Below, piece by piece: positions 11,889-24,108 of a stretch of DNA of 64,000 bases. Origin of the DNA: Hydractinia symbiolongicarpus (Eukaryota > Cnidaria > Hydrozoa > Anthoathecata > Hydractiniidae); contig NC_079883.1 in NCBI RefSeq assembly GCF_029227915.1, forward strand, positions 15,750,001-15,814,000. The letters run 5' to 3'. The position numbers and the translations under genes are program-made. The notes beneath the pieces are model-generated. The model had not been told where the DNA came from. It ran no database searches and worked only from the letters and a program-made list of their open reading frames with translations. Every line of letters begins with the position of its first letter. The stretch's first letter is position 1.

Positions 11889-12618
11889 CTAGTCGATAAG
11901 GCCCGTGGAGTAATCCACTTAGGCAGAGGGACAATGGAAAATAGGTTTTTTTAGATTTTTTGCTGACGTCAGCAGTGCAGGTACAAAAAAAATTGGCGAA
12001 GTTTAGTTTATTCGTTGCCTGTAATGTGTAGAGGTTAAAAACGCTGATCAAAATAATGTATAGGATGATATGTTTTCGACAAACGCCTAAGGAGATATAA
12101 GGTTTTAAAAATTTTGCTGACGTCAGCAATGAACCGTCAAAACCCAAAAATTTTTTTAAGAAATTCGTATACCTGTTGCCTTCATCGTATAGATCTTGAA
12201 GCACTGATTAAGAAAATGTATAGGATCATGTACTTTTGGTAAACGGTTGCAGAGATATTAGGGTTTGAAGATTTTTGATGACGTAATTAACCCGTCCATT
12301 CCGAAATGGATTCGGGGACCCAGGTTTGGGAAAATTACCCAAATTGGTCCTAGGTGGTCCCTAGTTACCCACGCGGTGAAAAATCATTGACGTCACCACC
12401 TCCTTTCCAAGTTATTTGCCCTCAAAGTTTTAGATGCACTGTAATGGCTTCATTATTTTAATATAGGATATTGACGTTAAAGTAGTATTATTGACGTCGC
12501 GCTGTAACGTCAGAAAATTTGACGTAATAGACATGTATTTTTCGGCATCATCAAAGAAAAATGAACACATCCACTTTGCCTGTCACAGACACACGGAACT
12601 GGCGTATTATTATATAGA
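11889..12618 (-). mobile_element. Non-autonomous Helitron B (minus)
   Basis: About 730 bp, same family and orientation as A, joined to it without spacer. The start reads TCTATATAATAATACGCC and the end carries the GTGGATTTTTCCAC hairpin and CTAG. Reading frames inside it are incidental. Confidence 0.8.
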
Positions 12619-13346
12619 CTAGTCGATAATGCCCGTGGAAAAATCCACTTAGGCAGAAGGACAATGGAAAAATAGGTTAAGTTAGATTTTTTGCTGACGT
12701 CAGCAGTGCAATTACAAAAATTTTTGGCGAAATTTAATTTATTCGTTGCCTGTAGTGTGCAGAGGTTTAAACGCTGACCAAGAAAATGTATATGATCATG
12801 TCTTTTTGATAAGCGTTTAATGAGATATAAGGGTTTTAAAATTTTGCTGACGTCAGCAATGGCCAGTCAACCGCCCAAAAAATTTTTTTTAGATATTTGT
12901 ATACCTGCTGCCTTCATTGTATAGGTCTTGAAACGCTGATCAAGATAATGTATAGGATCGCGTGTTTTTGACAAACGGTTGCAGAGATATTAGGGTTGAA
13001 GGTTTTTTGGTGACGTCATCAACCCGTCTATTCCGAAACGGATTCGGGGACCCAGGTTTGGGAAACTTACCCAAATTGGTCCCAGGTGGTCTCTAGTTAC
13101 CTACACAGGAGATGACGTCAGTTATTTCCACCCGTTTCCAAGTTATTTAGCCTCAAATTTAAAAGTGCAATGCAATGGCTTCACTAATTTTAATATACTT
13201 TCGTTTGACGTCAATATTACTTTAACGTCAAAGTTTGGTAATTTACAGAACAAATTTATAGACGATGTTTTATAGACTTTATCAAAGAAGGTTTATCCAC
13301 TTTGCAAAAGTCACAGACAGACAGAACTGGCGTATTATTATATAGA
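12619..13346 (-). mobile_element. Non-autonomous Helitron C (minus)
   Basis: Third member of the minus-strand array, about 728 bp, with the same termini and internal TGACGTCA palindromes. Confidence 0.8.
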
Positions 13347-13499
13347 CTAGTCGATTAGGCCCGTGGAAAAATGCACTTAGGCAGAAAAACAATTGAAAAG
13401 TTCTGTCATTTGAATTTTGATGACATCAGCAAATATTTCAGTATATTGAATATGCCTTTTACTAAAAAAAATAATCTGAAAATGCATAAAAAGAAAGTA
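13347..13499 (-). mobile_element. Helitron D fragment (minus, 3' end only)
   Basis: It has the 3' CTAG end and a mutated hairpin (GTGGAAAAATGCAC on the + strand) but loses similarity before the 5' part. It separates the minus-strand array from the plus-strand array. Confidence 0.7.
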
Positions 13500-14232
13500 T
13501 CTATATAATAATACGCCAGTTCCGTGTCTCTGTGACAGGCAAAGTGGATGTCTTCATTTTCCTTTGATATTGCCGAAAAATGCATGTCTAATATGGTAAA
13601 TATTCAGACATTACGGCGCGACGTCAATAACACCACTTTAACGTCAATATCCTATATTAAATTAATGAAGCCATTACAGTGCACCTAAAACTTTGAGGCC
13701 AAATAACTTGGAAACGAGGTGGTAACGTCAATGATTTTTCACCGCGTGGGTAACTAGGGACCACCTTGGACCAATTTGGGTAAGTTTCCCAAACCTGGGT
13801 CCCCGAATCCGTTTTGGAATGGACGGGTTGATGACGTCATCGAAAAACCTTCAAATCCTAATATCTCTGCAACCGTTTGTCAAAGATATATGATCCTATA
13901 CATTTTCTTGATCATCGTTTCAAGACCTATACAATGAAGGCAGCAGGTATACAAATTTCTAAAAAAAAAATTTGGGGGGTTTGACTGGCCATTGCTGACA
14001 TCAGCAAAATGTTAAAACCCTTATGTCTCATTAACTGCTTATCAAAAAGATATGATCATATACATTTTCTTGGTCAGCGTTTTAACATCTGCATAGTACA
14101 GGCAACAAATAAACTAAATTTCGCCAAATATTTTTGTAATTGCACTGCTGACGTCAGCAAAAAATCTAAAACAACCTACTTTTCCATTGTCCTTCTGCCT
14201 AAGTGGATTTTTCCACGGACCTTATCGACTAG
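13500..14232 (+). mobile_element. Non-autonomous Helitron E (plus)
   Basis: It starts TCTATATAATAATACGCC and ends CTTATCGACTAG after the GTGGATTTTTCCAC hairpin. About 733 bp. It is followed directly by element F in the same orientation. Confidence 0.85.
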
Positions 14233-14961
14233 TCTCTTATAATAATACGGAGCTTTTGTCTGTGACTTTTGCAAAGTGTATAAAATTTCTTTGATAAAGT
14301 CTATAAAACATCGCCTATAAATTTGTTCTGTAAATTAGCAAACTTTGACGTTAGAGCAATATTGACGTCAAAGGAAAGTATATTAAGATTAGTGAAGCCA
14401 TTGCATTGTACTTTTAAATTTAAGGCTAAATAACTTGGAAACGGATGGAAATAACTGACGTCATCTCCTGCGTGGGTAACTAGGGACTACCTGGGACCAA
14501 TTTGGGTAAGTTTCCCAAACCTGGATCCCCAAATCTGTTTCGGGAATGGTCGGGTTGATGACGTCACCAAAAAACTTGCAAACCCTAATATCTCTGCAAC
14601 CATTTGTCAAAAATACGCGATCCTATACATTTTCTTGATCAGCGTTTCAAGAAGACCTATACAATGAAGGCAGCAGGTATACAAATTTCTAAAAAAAATT
14701 TTTGGGGGGTTGACTGGCCATTGTTGACGTCAGCAAAATTTTAAAACCCTTATATCTCATTAACCGCTTATCAAAAAGACATGATCGTATACATTTTCTT
14801 GGTCAGCGTGTTAACCTCTGCACAGTACAGGCAACGAATAAACTAAATTTCGCCAAAAATTTTTGTAATTGCACTGCTGACGTCAGCAAAAAATCTAAAA
14901 CAACCTATTGTTCCATTGTCCTTCTGCCTAAGTGGATTTTTCCACGGGCCTTATCGACTAG
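14233..14961 (+). mobile_element. Non-autonomous Helitron F (plus)
   Basis: It starts TCTCTTATAATAATACGG and ends TTATCGACTAG. About 729 bp, same family as E, with several internal TGACGTCA palindromes. No protein is encoded. Confidence 0.85.
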
Positions 14962-15399
14962 TATAAGTCATAATTTAGCAAAAAAGTTCTTAAAATCTAA
15001 CACAAAATATCAAATGTCAAATCGCATGAAATCCTCCCAACAAAACTTCAGACAAAATATGAAAAACAACGGCGTGCAAGGTGTAAAATCTAGTTAGTAG
15101 AAAGTTACAACATTGACAGTCACAACCCAGACAGTTACGACAACAATAATAATAATGTCAGAAATAACACATATCTCAAATATGTATACATCTTATTATG
15201 TGATTATGTTGAAAACCTTCAATATTTTAATCTGAAATGTCGAAAAGAAAGGCTTGCAACAGTAAGCACAGATCTATGAAATAAGTTCTTTAAGCATTTT
15301 AAACATTGTCTTTTCCCTAAATGCTTATACAACAATACAACCTGAACAATATCCAAAAGCCAAACTTAAACAAACACAAAACACCTAAAAACAAAAAGT
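14962..15399. other. Intron sequence without recognised features
   Basis: AT-rich, with short A-runs; nothing supported. Confidence 0.4.
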
Positions 15400-16620
15400 T
15401 AAACTTTGAAAAATCATTTATTCGGTTGCATACCATCCTCTCCCGCAAAAATATGCACAAAATGTAAAAATTAACCGGTTAACAAAACAATTTTTTGTCT
15501 AATGATCCGTACTGACTTTACCAAACATTTTTACCTGAAATGTCGAAAAAGCAATGAGCAAGGAGTAAATTTCAAATCAACAAAAATCATTATTTTGAAA
15601 ACATTGTATATATATATGGTCCTTCCTCACAAAAGTTTACAATAAATGTAGAACACAAAGGTTTATGAGGAGCAAATCAAAATATGAACAAAAATCAGTT
15701 CAATTGGCATGTTCTATATTGTCTTCAGCCATAAAATCTTCCACAAAATTGATATGAAACCCATCAAATTCAACTCAGAAAAAGCAGTCATTTAAGTGCA
15801 TACAAAAATACAACTTGTAGAATATCAAATTATTATTTTTAGTATATATATAATTGCATATGGTCCTCCCTCACAACAGTTAAATTTTTGCACTAAATTT
15901 GCAACACAAAATACAAATTCTAAATAATTCCTATGGTTTTCCTTTTCCTTTCCTTTCCTTTTCCTTTTAAGTTTAATCAAAATATAAAAGATGAGAGGTG
16001 AACGACAAAATCAAAGTTTGCAGAATTTAATTATTTTGGTATATATATGTCTATTGATATATGCCCTTTATAACAATATTTCAATCCAAAATGTGAAAAA
16101 GAAAAACAGTTTGCAAAAAAATCAGTTATTCTGATGATATTGCATACACTTTTTCTCCACAAAAGTGTAAAAAAAGAATGGTTGTAGGAAATACTTCTGA
16201 TTCAACAAAAATCAGTATTTGCATCTTGTACTCATTAAATATTACCCAAAATTTCAAAAAACTGTGATTTGGAACGCATCAAATTTATAAATAGAGAGGG
16301 ATCAGTCATTTCGGTATGTTGTACAGAGTCCTTCCCGGTAAGAATTTATACAAAATATAAAAAAAAACAGGTTTTTTCGGTGTTGTACTCCCTCAAAAAA
16401 GTTGAAACTTTTCTTAATTGAGACAAAATGCCATAAACAAAAACATTTTAGTCAGAACATCTAGAACAACAAAAATCACTACACTTAAGGTACCAGAATT
16501 ACTACATGTTAAATAAAAATCGTTTCGTCATATTGCATGTAACCGATGTATATAAGTTTAGTTACACAAAATGTGAAAAATACATTATTTGCATACACAA
16601 ATTGTGAAAAATACATTATT
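15400..16620. repeat. Degenerate tandem repeat, units of roughly 200-250 bp
   Basis: A phrase like GGTCCTCCCTCACAAAAGTT followed by ACAAAATGTGAAAAA returns near 15432, 15618, 15859, 16060, 16140, 16327 and 16385, each time with much drift. This suggests an old satellite. A CCTTT microsatellite lies at 15941-15967 within it. Confidence 0.4.
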
Positions 16621-17177
16621 TGCTTAAAAACAGTCCTTAAACTCTTCTTAAATAATATGTAATACTTTTTTAAAAGTTGTTGTGGCTTGTTAATTTAAGC
16701 TTAAAATGTCAATTAAAATAAGTTACAGTCACATTCTTAGCAAAGACCACTAAGATTAGCTTACATGTAAAAAGCAACATAAAACTGAAGCTAACATAAG
16801 GTAGCTACAGCAGCTAATAGCTGGTCACTTAAATATAAACTGGAGACTTAGCTAGGTATAAAAAACATGGCTACATATTTATAAATTCCTAGCTAACTAG
16901 CTAGTTGTTGTTGGTGTGGTTGATGCTAGCTAACAAACATGTCTCGCATCAATAATATCATCAAAACTTTAAAAAACATAAACAAACCTTTCTATACTTC
17001 ATTTATATACCATGCCCCTTTTTAAATGCTTTTGTAAAGATTTATTTTGAAGGCAAGAGAAGACAAATGCTTAAAAAGGACAGCCATCTTTTTTGCAAAC
17101 ACAATTTCCGTTACTTTGTGCTAGAACTTCATTTAACAAACCACACAAAACTCGCGGCTTTTCACGACAAAGAAGAC

Positions 17178-17290
17178 ATATTTTTTTCGGCAACATCAAA
17201 GATTTTTTTCGGCAACATCAAAGGAAAATGACGATATCAACTTTGCCTGTCACAGACAGACGGACACACTCTCCGTATTATTATAAGAGA
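17178..17290 (-). mobile_element. Helitron 5'-end fragment (minus)
   Basis: The minus strand starts TCTCTTATAATAATACGG and continues with the family's CTGTGACAGGCAAAG block to CGGCAACATCAAAG-type sequence, a piece of which is duplicated here. The rest of the element is absent. Confidence 0.65.
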
Positions 17291-18103
17291 TCATCTGAAT
17301 CAGGCGCAGTTCATGATGTCAGTGCATTTAGAAGTTTACTCCCGTAAAGGGAAAACTGAAGATTTAGTCTGAATAAACAAGAATTCTTGTTGTTTTTTTG
17401 CTCAAAATGCATTCACGGATTATGCTGTCCCTTTATTAACTATAAAAGATATTGTATAAAGTGGTTTTTATCTGTTGTGTACGTAGCTTGTTTGTTTTTT
17501 CTGCAATTTTTTCTTTTTTATCTTTGATTGACACTTGTTATTTTATCCAACGATCTTCATTTTTTTGTTTACCATTATAATTTTTTTTAAATATGCCGAA
17601 ACTACCTGCACAACTGACTAAAAATTTTACTAAGAGAAACTTGATACAGCAATTTTAGAAAATCGGACAAATTAAAACAAAAAAATTTGCCAAAATATAT
17701 TGAATAATAAACACCTGTTAAAAGTTTCACCATACGCCGTGCGTTGGATAGAGCGATGAGTGAACAAACAATTTTACGTTATTATTGTTGTTCAGTCCCA
17801 GCCTATCGGTACAAAATGCGTCCCGCCAAACAAGAATTTTTTTTTTATAAACCAACATTTTTGGACACTTCAGCAAGTCTATATGCACCAATTTCATTCG
17901 CTTAACCTAATCGTGTATTGTTGGCGATTCCAGATATTCGTGGGGAAAATAATGCATTCAGAAAATAAGGAATTAAAGAAACTAGTTACGCAGTCACGAA
18001 ACAAACTTCAGTAAATTCTGAATATCAATAATGTCCAATGCTGACCAATCCAACCTATCGCTATTTATGAAGTTTTTCCGGCAGCTTCTGAAAACTGTGT
18101 TTG
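17291..18103. other. Intron sequence upstream of a transposase remnant
   Basis: No supported feature. Part of it may be the diverged N-terminal region of the transposase remnant that follows. Confidence 0.3.
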
Positions 18104-18480
18104 TTATCATCCCATTATAATTGCCTTCCGTTAGCATCTAAATCACCAGCAATGTATGATGAAGTCAGGCATGATAAAAAAACAGGCACTGGTTTTGGAA
18201 TTTACCCAGTCGTCGACGGTTACGCGATTAGAAAATTATATTCGCCTGAAGCATGATTTTAACAAGCACATAATCCAAGAATTACAACGTAAAGTTAATG
18301 ATCTAGAAAGATTTGTTGTGCTTCTTTTTGATGAAATGAAAATGCAACAAAATGTGGAATGGGATAAGCACACCCGAGAACGGACTGGTTATATCGACTT
18401 GGGTGATTTTACTTCAAAAAGTTGATAATTTGACCAGTCATGTTTTTTTGTTCCTGGAACGTAGTATTGTCAATAAAGGT
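18104..18480 (+). pseudogene. P-element/THAP9-like transposase remnant
   Basis: Three + frames together resemble the start of the catalytic region of P-element-type transposases: ASKSPAMYDEVRHDKKTGTG (18142-18200), then RLENYIRLKHDFN, then ERFVVLLFDEMKMQQNVEWD and GYIDLGDF. The LLFDEMK segment is where this family keeps its first catalytic Asp. Two frameshifts and a stop after GDFTSKS show it is dead. The THAP domain and the rest of the catalytic domain are not visible. It lies in a COG2 intron in the sense orientation. Confidence 0.6.
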
Positions 18481-19994
18481 CAGGGCACTTCCAAATACTC
18501 CTTAAAAACTTGTATTGGTACCTCAGTTTGGTACATCAATTGGTACATCGTCTGCATTTCAGGGAGTACCATGCGGGAAATTTTCATTATTTATTATTTT
18601 AAAGCCGTCACAATCCCTTCATTGCGCATGCCGAAAAGCCGCCATTTTTCCGTTTACATTGTCTCGCTCGGCCAAAATAAATAAGTAAAAGGCCCACAGC
18701 TCTGGAACTAATGCTTATAAGACATGTGTGGCAAGAACGAGTTTACAATTGGTCAGTATTTTATCAAAATAGAGCAGAAAAACGAAAAATGTTGGTTGTC
18801 GTCGGTATGTGTGAAGCATGTCAGAAGGCTTTTTGAGATATTTTTTTGGTAATTTACCTCATACTTTTCCTCTTTGGAAGGGAAAGTAAAGCCAATAATG
18901 AAATGTTTTGAAATAAGGAACTTGTTCATGGCGGTGCGGTGGTAAATGGCTGCCTGACAGTAAACTGAGGTACGACTTTCTTCGACCTTAGTGCCACTTA
19001 ATCTCGTCCCAAGGGCTTTTCTACGCATATTATTAACATATCGTAGGCGTTTAGAGGTTCTGCCAGACGAGTTTGAGTTTGGGTGCCGCTGAAAAAATTG
19101 TTAAAAGTCGACCATGGATATCTTATCGGTTATTCCAGACTGTCATGGCATGCAGGATGCTAGGTATAGCTTGCCTACATATCTAAACACATAAAATTTT
19201 GAAACCAAAACTTTGGTATGCTTAACAAACTTTTATTTTCAGGCAAGCTTAGCTTCAAACAGCGTGCAGGTTTTTGCTACCCTTTTTTACACAACAACGA
19301 AATTCCCTCACCTTTGAAGTGTCAAGCAGTCATTTGAAGTATAAACGAATATAAACTATTTCCAGTATAGTATATTAAAGCACAAAACTATGTCTAGTCT
19401 AGCTAGTGTAAAGTGAAGTAAGTAATACTTTGGTTTAGAGCGAGCAAGCAACAACTGCGTACGGTCAACAACAGTCAAAATGGCCAACAATATGGCCAAC
19501 GTGACTTGTACAGGAACCAACATTTTCAGGACCAAGGATTTAAAGCAAATTGGGCTACATAGATTAAATTTTTCTGAAAAAGATTTTGGAGAATTAATAC
19601 AATTAGACAAAAAGTAATAAATCTAGTTAGAAAACAAAATAATTTCACGAAAAATAAGAAATAGAACAGTACGATCGTAAGTCTGTGGTTTATCGAGATT
19701 TGCAAAAAGTGCCGGGAATAGGGAAACCAAACAATTTCCTCGCAGAGCGCGGAAATTGAATAACGTTCTCTGTGAAATTGTCCTTTCTCTTCTGTACGTT
19801 ATTTCAAAATAAATCTGGAATGTGTTTACTCTTTGACGGTGGTTTACTTTATTGTAATAAATAGATATTGCGATAGAATAGATTATATTTCATAATTTTA
19901 ACTCGTTTTTTTTTTCTTATGGGTAAACAGGAAGGTGGCAAAGAAAGTAAGATAAAGGATGAACGCTTGTTGAAGAGATTTCGACCATAAAAAT
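18481..19994. other. Intron sequence without recognised genes
   Basis: The phrase CTCGTCCCAAGGGCTTTTCT near 19000 is similar to one near 60445, suggesting a dispersed short repeat. Open frames here have no recognisable content. Confidence 0.4.
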
Positions 19995-20126
19995 GTTTTG
20001 GAAATTTCGCGGATAAGACAATTATTCAAAAATTTTACGGGGACAAATTTTCGCGGATGTCTACTTTCCAAATTTTCGTGGGGATTTAATTTCGCGGATT
20101 AGGCCAAAATCCGCGAAATTTAATCT
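19995..20126. repeat. TTTCGCGG repeat-family member
   Basis: Phrases GGGACAAATTTTCGCGGATG and AATCCGCGAAATTTAATC match the end region at 3190-3300. It is a partial copy without clear ends. Confidence 0.5.
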
Positions 20127-21279
20127 TTCACTGTCATTGTGATTTTCTGTAGTGTGTTACAGTAAGTTTCGCGGAAACCGTCGCACCTCTATCGAGTAAA
20201 AACTTTGATGCACGGAAAATTTCCCTTGGCAAGTGCCCCACAATTCTTTTCTCATTTCCAATTTTGTATGTTTTGATGTTGAGCAGATTATACTTGTTGC
20301 CAGGTTCATGAAGGCAATTCAATATTTTATTCTGTATTGGTTCTTCAAAACACCTGGAATCCGCGAACGGCAGCAGAAAATTGGAAGGATCTATTTGTGT
20401 TTATAGTCGTATTCTTTCTTTCGACTGTCTAACATGTTTAGATACTTCACCAAAATCAAAAATTACATTCGAATCCTCTTTCGAATATTAAGCCTTCGAA
20501 TTTCGAATTTGAAAAGAATTAATGAATTGTTTTGTGTGTCTCATTATTTGAAGACGGCATCTAGGCATGATAATTCTCTAGGGGAGCTTAACTTTCAAAC
20601 GCTAGTTAGGGAGGTGTCTTGAGCCAAAAGAGCAGAGTAGACAAAGTATTCTGATGTTAATCGATTCAATATTGGGAAATACACTCAATAAAAGTACCGT
20701 TAGATCTTTTCGTCAAAAAAAAGATGAAGTAAAGAAGTTATGTTTCAGAAGTTATAACAAAGGAGAAAAGAGAAAGACCAATAATATTAGGGGATGTTCT
20801 CGATAAAAAAGTTCAAAATTATCTTAAGGTAAATTAAAACTTAGGTAGCAAGGTACCTTGAACTTTCTTATATTTCAACAAAATAGCATGTTTTTAATTG
20901 TATTTAGTGCTGAAGGAACTACCTAGCTCAGCTCAGGCTCAAAGATCCCATGGTGGAGCTATTTCAAATACTGTAGCTATTGCAACAACCTAGGCTTTGA
21001 TTAAACGATTAAACTCAACCTAAAGCATTCAAATTTCGAAGATTCATCATGGTCAAAAAGTCTTTTCAGTTTCAGAGAAGGAAATTGAATAATCATACTC
21101 GTACTCCATTGTTAAAAAGATCAAAAACAACGAAATTCCACTATCTCTCGTTATCAATTTGGACTAACACCATCAAAATTTGTTCCCGGTTGTAACAAAC
21201 TTGTTAAATTTGTTCCGACCTCTCGACGTTCTAGGAGGACCAAATGTGTGTTAAGAAAATGCTGATTAAATTAATCAAG
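20127..21279. other. Intron sequence without recognised features
   Basis: AT-rich; no supported feature. Confidence 0.4.
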
Positions 21280-21706
21280 CCTTTGAGGAAGGAGAAAATC
21301 TGGAAAACATCGAAGTTAGTCTGAAACTATCCACAGTGAAACCATCGCACGGTAAATGGATTATGGAAGTTTACGACCACATGACATCAGCCGCTGGAAG
21401 ATCGGTACGTTAAAGGCACAGGATGGTACAGGTATCACCGGCGCTGTCATAAAAGGTAAAGGAATGGCGCAAATCGATCCTTTTTACGATATCGATACCT
21501 TAGACGGCATGGAAAGCAATTCTGAGGATTCTTTGTATTATGAAAGAGGGATATACATCCACGATGCTCAGGATCTCGAAAGTGAATTAAATTACGAAGA
21601 TGACGATGGATATACATTTAGTATTTTGGAAGATGATATGGAAGAAATATTAGCTAATGTACCTACAACTTACATACAATACAAAAAAACATACTCACCG
21701 GAATAG
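21280..21706 (+). pseudogene. DDE transposase C-terminal remnant (pogo/Tigger-like)
   Basis: One frame reads VSLKLSTVKPSHGKWIMEVY and DHMTSAAGR. The next reads GITGAVIKGKGMAQIDPFYD and an acidic tail ending at 21706. The K-P-x-H-x-x-W-x-x-x-x-Y pattern with a following helix and GI motif is the usual end of the DDE_1 domain of pogo-like elements. A frameshift lies near 21400. The catalytic part is not present, so it is a fragment. Confidence 0.5.
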
Positions 21707-22129
21707 TTTTCTTTTTTTTTTCTTTTATTCTTAATTTATATTTATCTAAAAATTGCGAGCCGCGAAAATAAATTCTTGCGAAATTTCAAAATTTGTCTCA
21801 TCCGTTTCTCTTTTTCCCCGCGATATTCCATTGGAAAAAGATCCGCGAAAATAATTTCCTTAAGGTACTTGCCAATTTAATATTAATCTCCCTTTTTGGT
21901 CTAGTTACTTAGAACCTTTCCTCTTCACACTTCTACTCACTCATAGTTTCGTTACAAATATTTTTTTATAAAAGTACGATCAACATTCTATTTTTTAAAG
22001 ATCAATTTCTAATTTCGAACAACACTTAAGTTTAGTTCACACTAGCAAGAAAAACTCGTACTTATTTTGAGCTTAGCTTACACGAGGTAATTAAGAATAT
22101 AGAAAGCAATTATTATGTTATTATTATCA

Positions 22130-22235
22130 CTTGTTGTCTCTCGTTGTGTGGCTTGTTATCACTCGTCACTCGTATGGCTTGTTGTCTCTCGTTGTATGGC
22201 TTGTTGTCACTCGTTGTATGTCGCTCGTTTTTCTT
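22130..22235. repeat. Short tandem repeat (GTTGTCTCTCGTTGTATGGCTT-like)
   Basis: Three to four imperfect copies of a unit of about 24-27 bases built on CTTGTTGTCTCTCGTTGTATGG. Confidence 0.7.
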
Positions 22236-22334
22236 TTTATCAACAATCATGTTGGACAGCCCTTTCCGGATGTACTTTGTTTCACTTAACTTTTGCAGCT
22301 CTACACCATTCACCACACCAGTTATTACACCATT

Positions 22335-22624
22335 CTTTCATTTGTATCAAATCCTCAACAATTTCAAGTTTCCTTATATTACGGTTAAATTCTTCTTTGA
22401 TATTGCCTACACCTCTCCTATACGTATGTTCTTTTTGATTTCCAATTTTTGTCTTTCATGTATTTTTTTAAATACTCGTTTCTCAGGAATTTGTTTGCAT
22501 CGTTTGAGTACTTGTTTCTTTTTGGTAGGTCTCCTTTGAAAACAATATTTTCTTCGAGTATTCGAGTGTTACCATGTGCTAAAGTGTTACGTGTTATTAT
22601 CGGAAACTTAACATCATCTTCCAT
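22335..22624 (-). pseudogene. BEL/Pao retrotransposon remnant, post-integrase domain
   Basis: The minus strand reads MEDDVKFPIITRNTLAHGNT, then ILEENIVFKGDLPKRNKYS and NEYLKKYMKDKN. After a stop and a frame change it reads NIKEEFNRNIRKLEIVEDLI. This order matches the region after the integrase core of BEL/Pao polyproteins (the DUF5641-type domain). It is broken and isolated. The stretch 22655-22852 on the same strand is open but I do not recognise it. Confidence 0.55.
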
Positions 22625-22879
22625 GTAGGAAAACTGTCGATTATTTAAGTCTGCTCAAATTAAACTGCCAAGATTACGGTTTTCACTTTCACATAGCCGC
22701 TGAACTGTTCTGAATTTATAATGTTTTTTATCCGTTTTGATGCGGCTGGTAGATCTTTGCATTGTCTGAATATTCCTTGTGCAATCTTCCACTCCTTGCA
22801 ACAAATCTTTTAAAGCAGGTGGTAAATTCTTTTCACTTTTAACTGCTAACAAATTCTAAATGTACGGCTTGGCTAAGAC

Positions 22880-23859
22880 TGCAACTAATCAAAAAAATAT
22901 ACACTGACTTTATTTTGTAGTAAGTTAGAATGCAAAATCTAAACTTGAAAAACGCGATAACCGTTTGTTCTGTCGGATGGTAACGGTCCAGGAAACGGTT
23001 CATGACATTTGTAAATTCGTTGGCTCATCTTTTGAAAATTGAGTGTTTCTGCCTTTTTAAGGTCCGAAAAGTTCTCGAATTCGATTTAGTAGGTTTGTGC
23101 AACCTTTGTCCTTCGTTCAACTTCTTTAGTAGTAAGAGGACTATGATTTCTCTCGCTTGTTTTGACTCTGCAAATTGTAACAAATCTTTTCACTTATGCT
23201 AAGTGTTCGATTGACCTTCTAAGTTAAACTTCGTTAAGAGTTGATGTTTGGTAAGTTATCTTCATGGCAGCCTCTGCTTCCGACATCAGTTCCATTCGAT
23301 GTAAGGCTTGAAATTGATTTTTTGGATTGGAGTTTAATTCGTCTCAGTGCGCATTAAAATTCTATTCAAATTTGTATTTTTTCGGCATCCCTTTGATATC
23401 CATGCGTGATGTGATTTCACTGGATTTTTAGAAAAAAAACAGTACGTAATTCTTCAGTTAAAAAACCTGATTTTTACGTACAAAGCACGAAAATTTTGGA
23501 TTTGTTTTCTCTCTCAGGGAAAGTGAGTTGTCATAACAATATTTAATCAGCTTTTTTAACCTTTTGTACAAAGCAAAATATGCTTAAAAATTTACTAAAA
23601 TTTAGCATGATAAACCTCGAATCAATAGTCAGAAGTGCAAAAAAGTAGGAAAATTATTGTCATTTTTTTTAAATAGTGTAATTTCATTAATAGATCCGAA
23701 AGTTATTAAAAATTTTCCGTTCCAGTATTTTTTACTTGTTGACACACAAACAAAAGAGTTCAATCTCCTTCTTTATTTCTACCTCCATTTTTCCAGCACA
23801 CCGGCGCTATTAGATCATAAGATACTTTTGTAATAGAATTTCCGCCATATGTGCAGCGA
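22880..23859. other. AT-rich spacer between BEL/Pao pieces
   Basis: The minus strand around 23280-23340 reads NPKNQFQALHRMELMSEAEA in an open frame, which might be retrotransposon coding sequence, but I cannot assign it. Nothing else is supported. Confidence 0.3.
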
Positions 23860-24108
23860 CTAACTCTTACTAGGGTATGGTATCATTCTTTGATACACGC
23901 CTTTTTTGATTAAAGTAGTCCTTACTTTTACAGGGGTGCTTGATTGACGACAATATAACAGAAACTGTTGCATGACATATAAATCTTTCCTTAGTAACAT
24001 CGCGGGATAAATTAAACCAATCGGATCGTAAATGGATGGTGAAAATTTCAGCATGCCTGCGTAAAGTGGGATTGTTTCCAATATAATCTTCCTTATTTCA
24101 AGGTACAT
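23860..24108 (-). pseudogene. BEL/Pao retrotransposon remnant, end of reverse transcriptase
   Basis: The minus strand reads MLKFSPSIYDPIGLIYPAML with LRKDLY after it. The S-I-Y-D-P-x-G-L-x-x-P motif marks the RT/RNase H junction of BEL/Pao elements. The surrounding frame degenerates quickly. It is probably part of the same old insertion as 22335-22624, with the middle lost. Confidence 0.55.

Noticed and set aside
11788-12204. 138-codon minus-strand open frame and others in the Helitrons (for example 14009-14242)
   Set aside because: They cross Helitron termini or lie in noncoding Helitron sequence and show no protein family.
18753-19028. 91-codon minus-strand frame
   Set aside because: No domain or repeat similarity; probably chance in AT-rich sequence.
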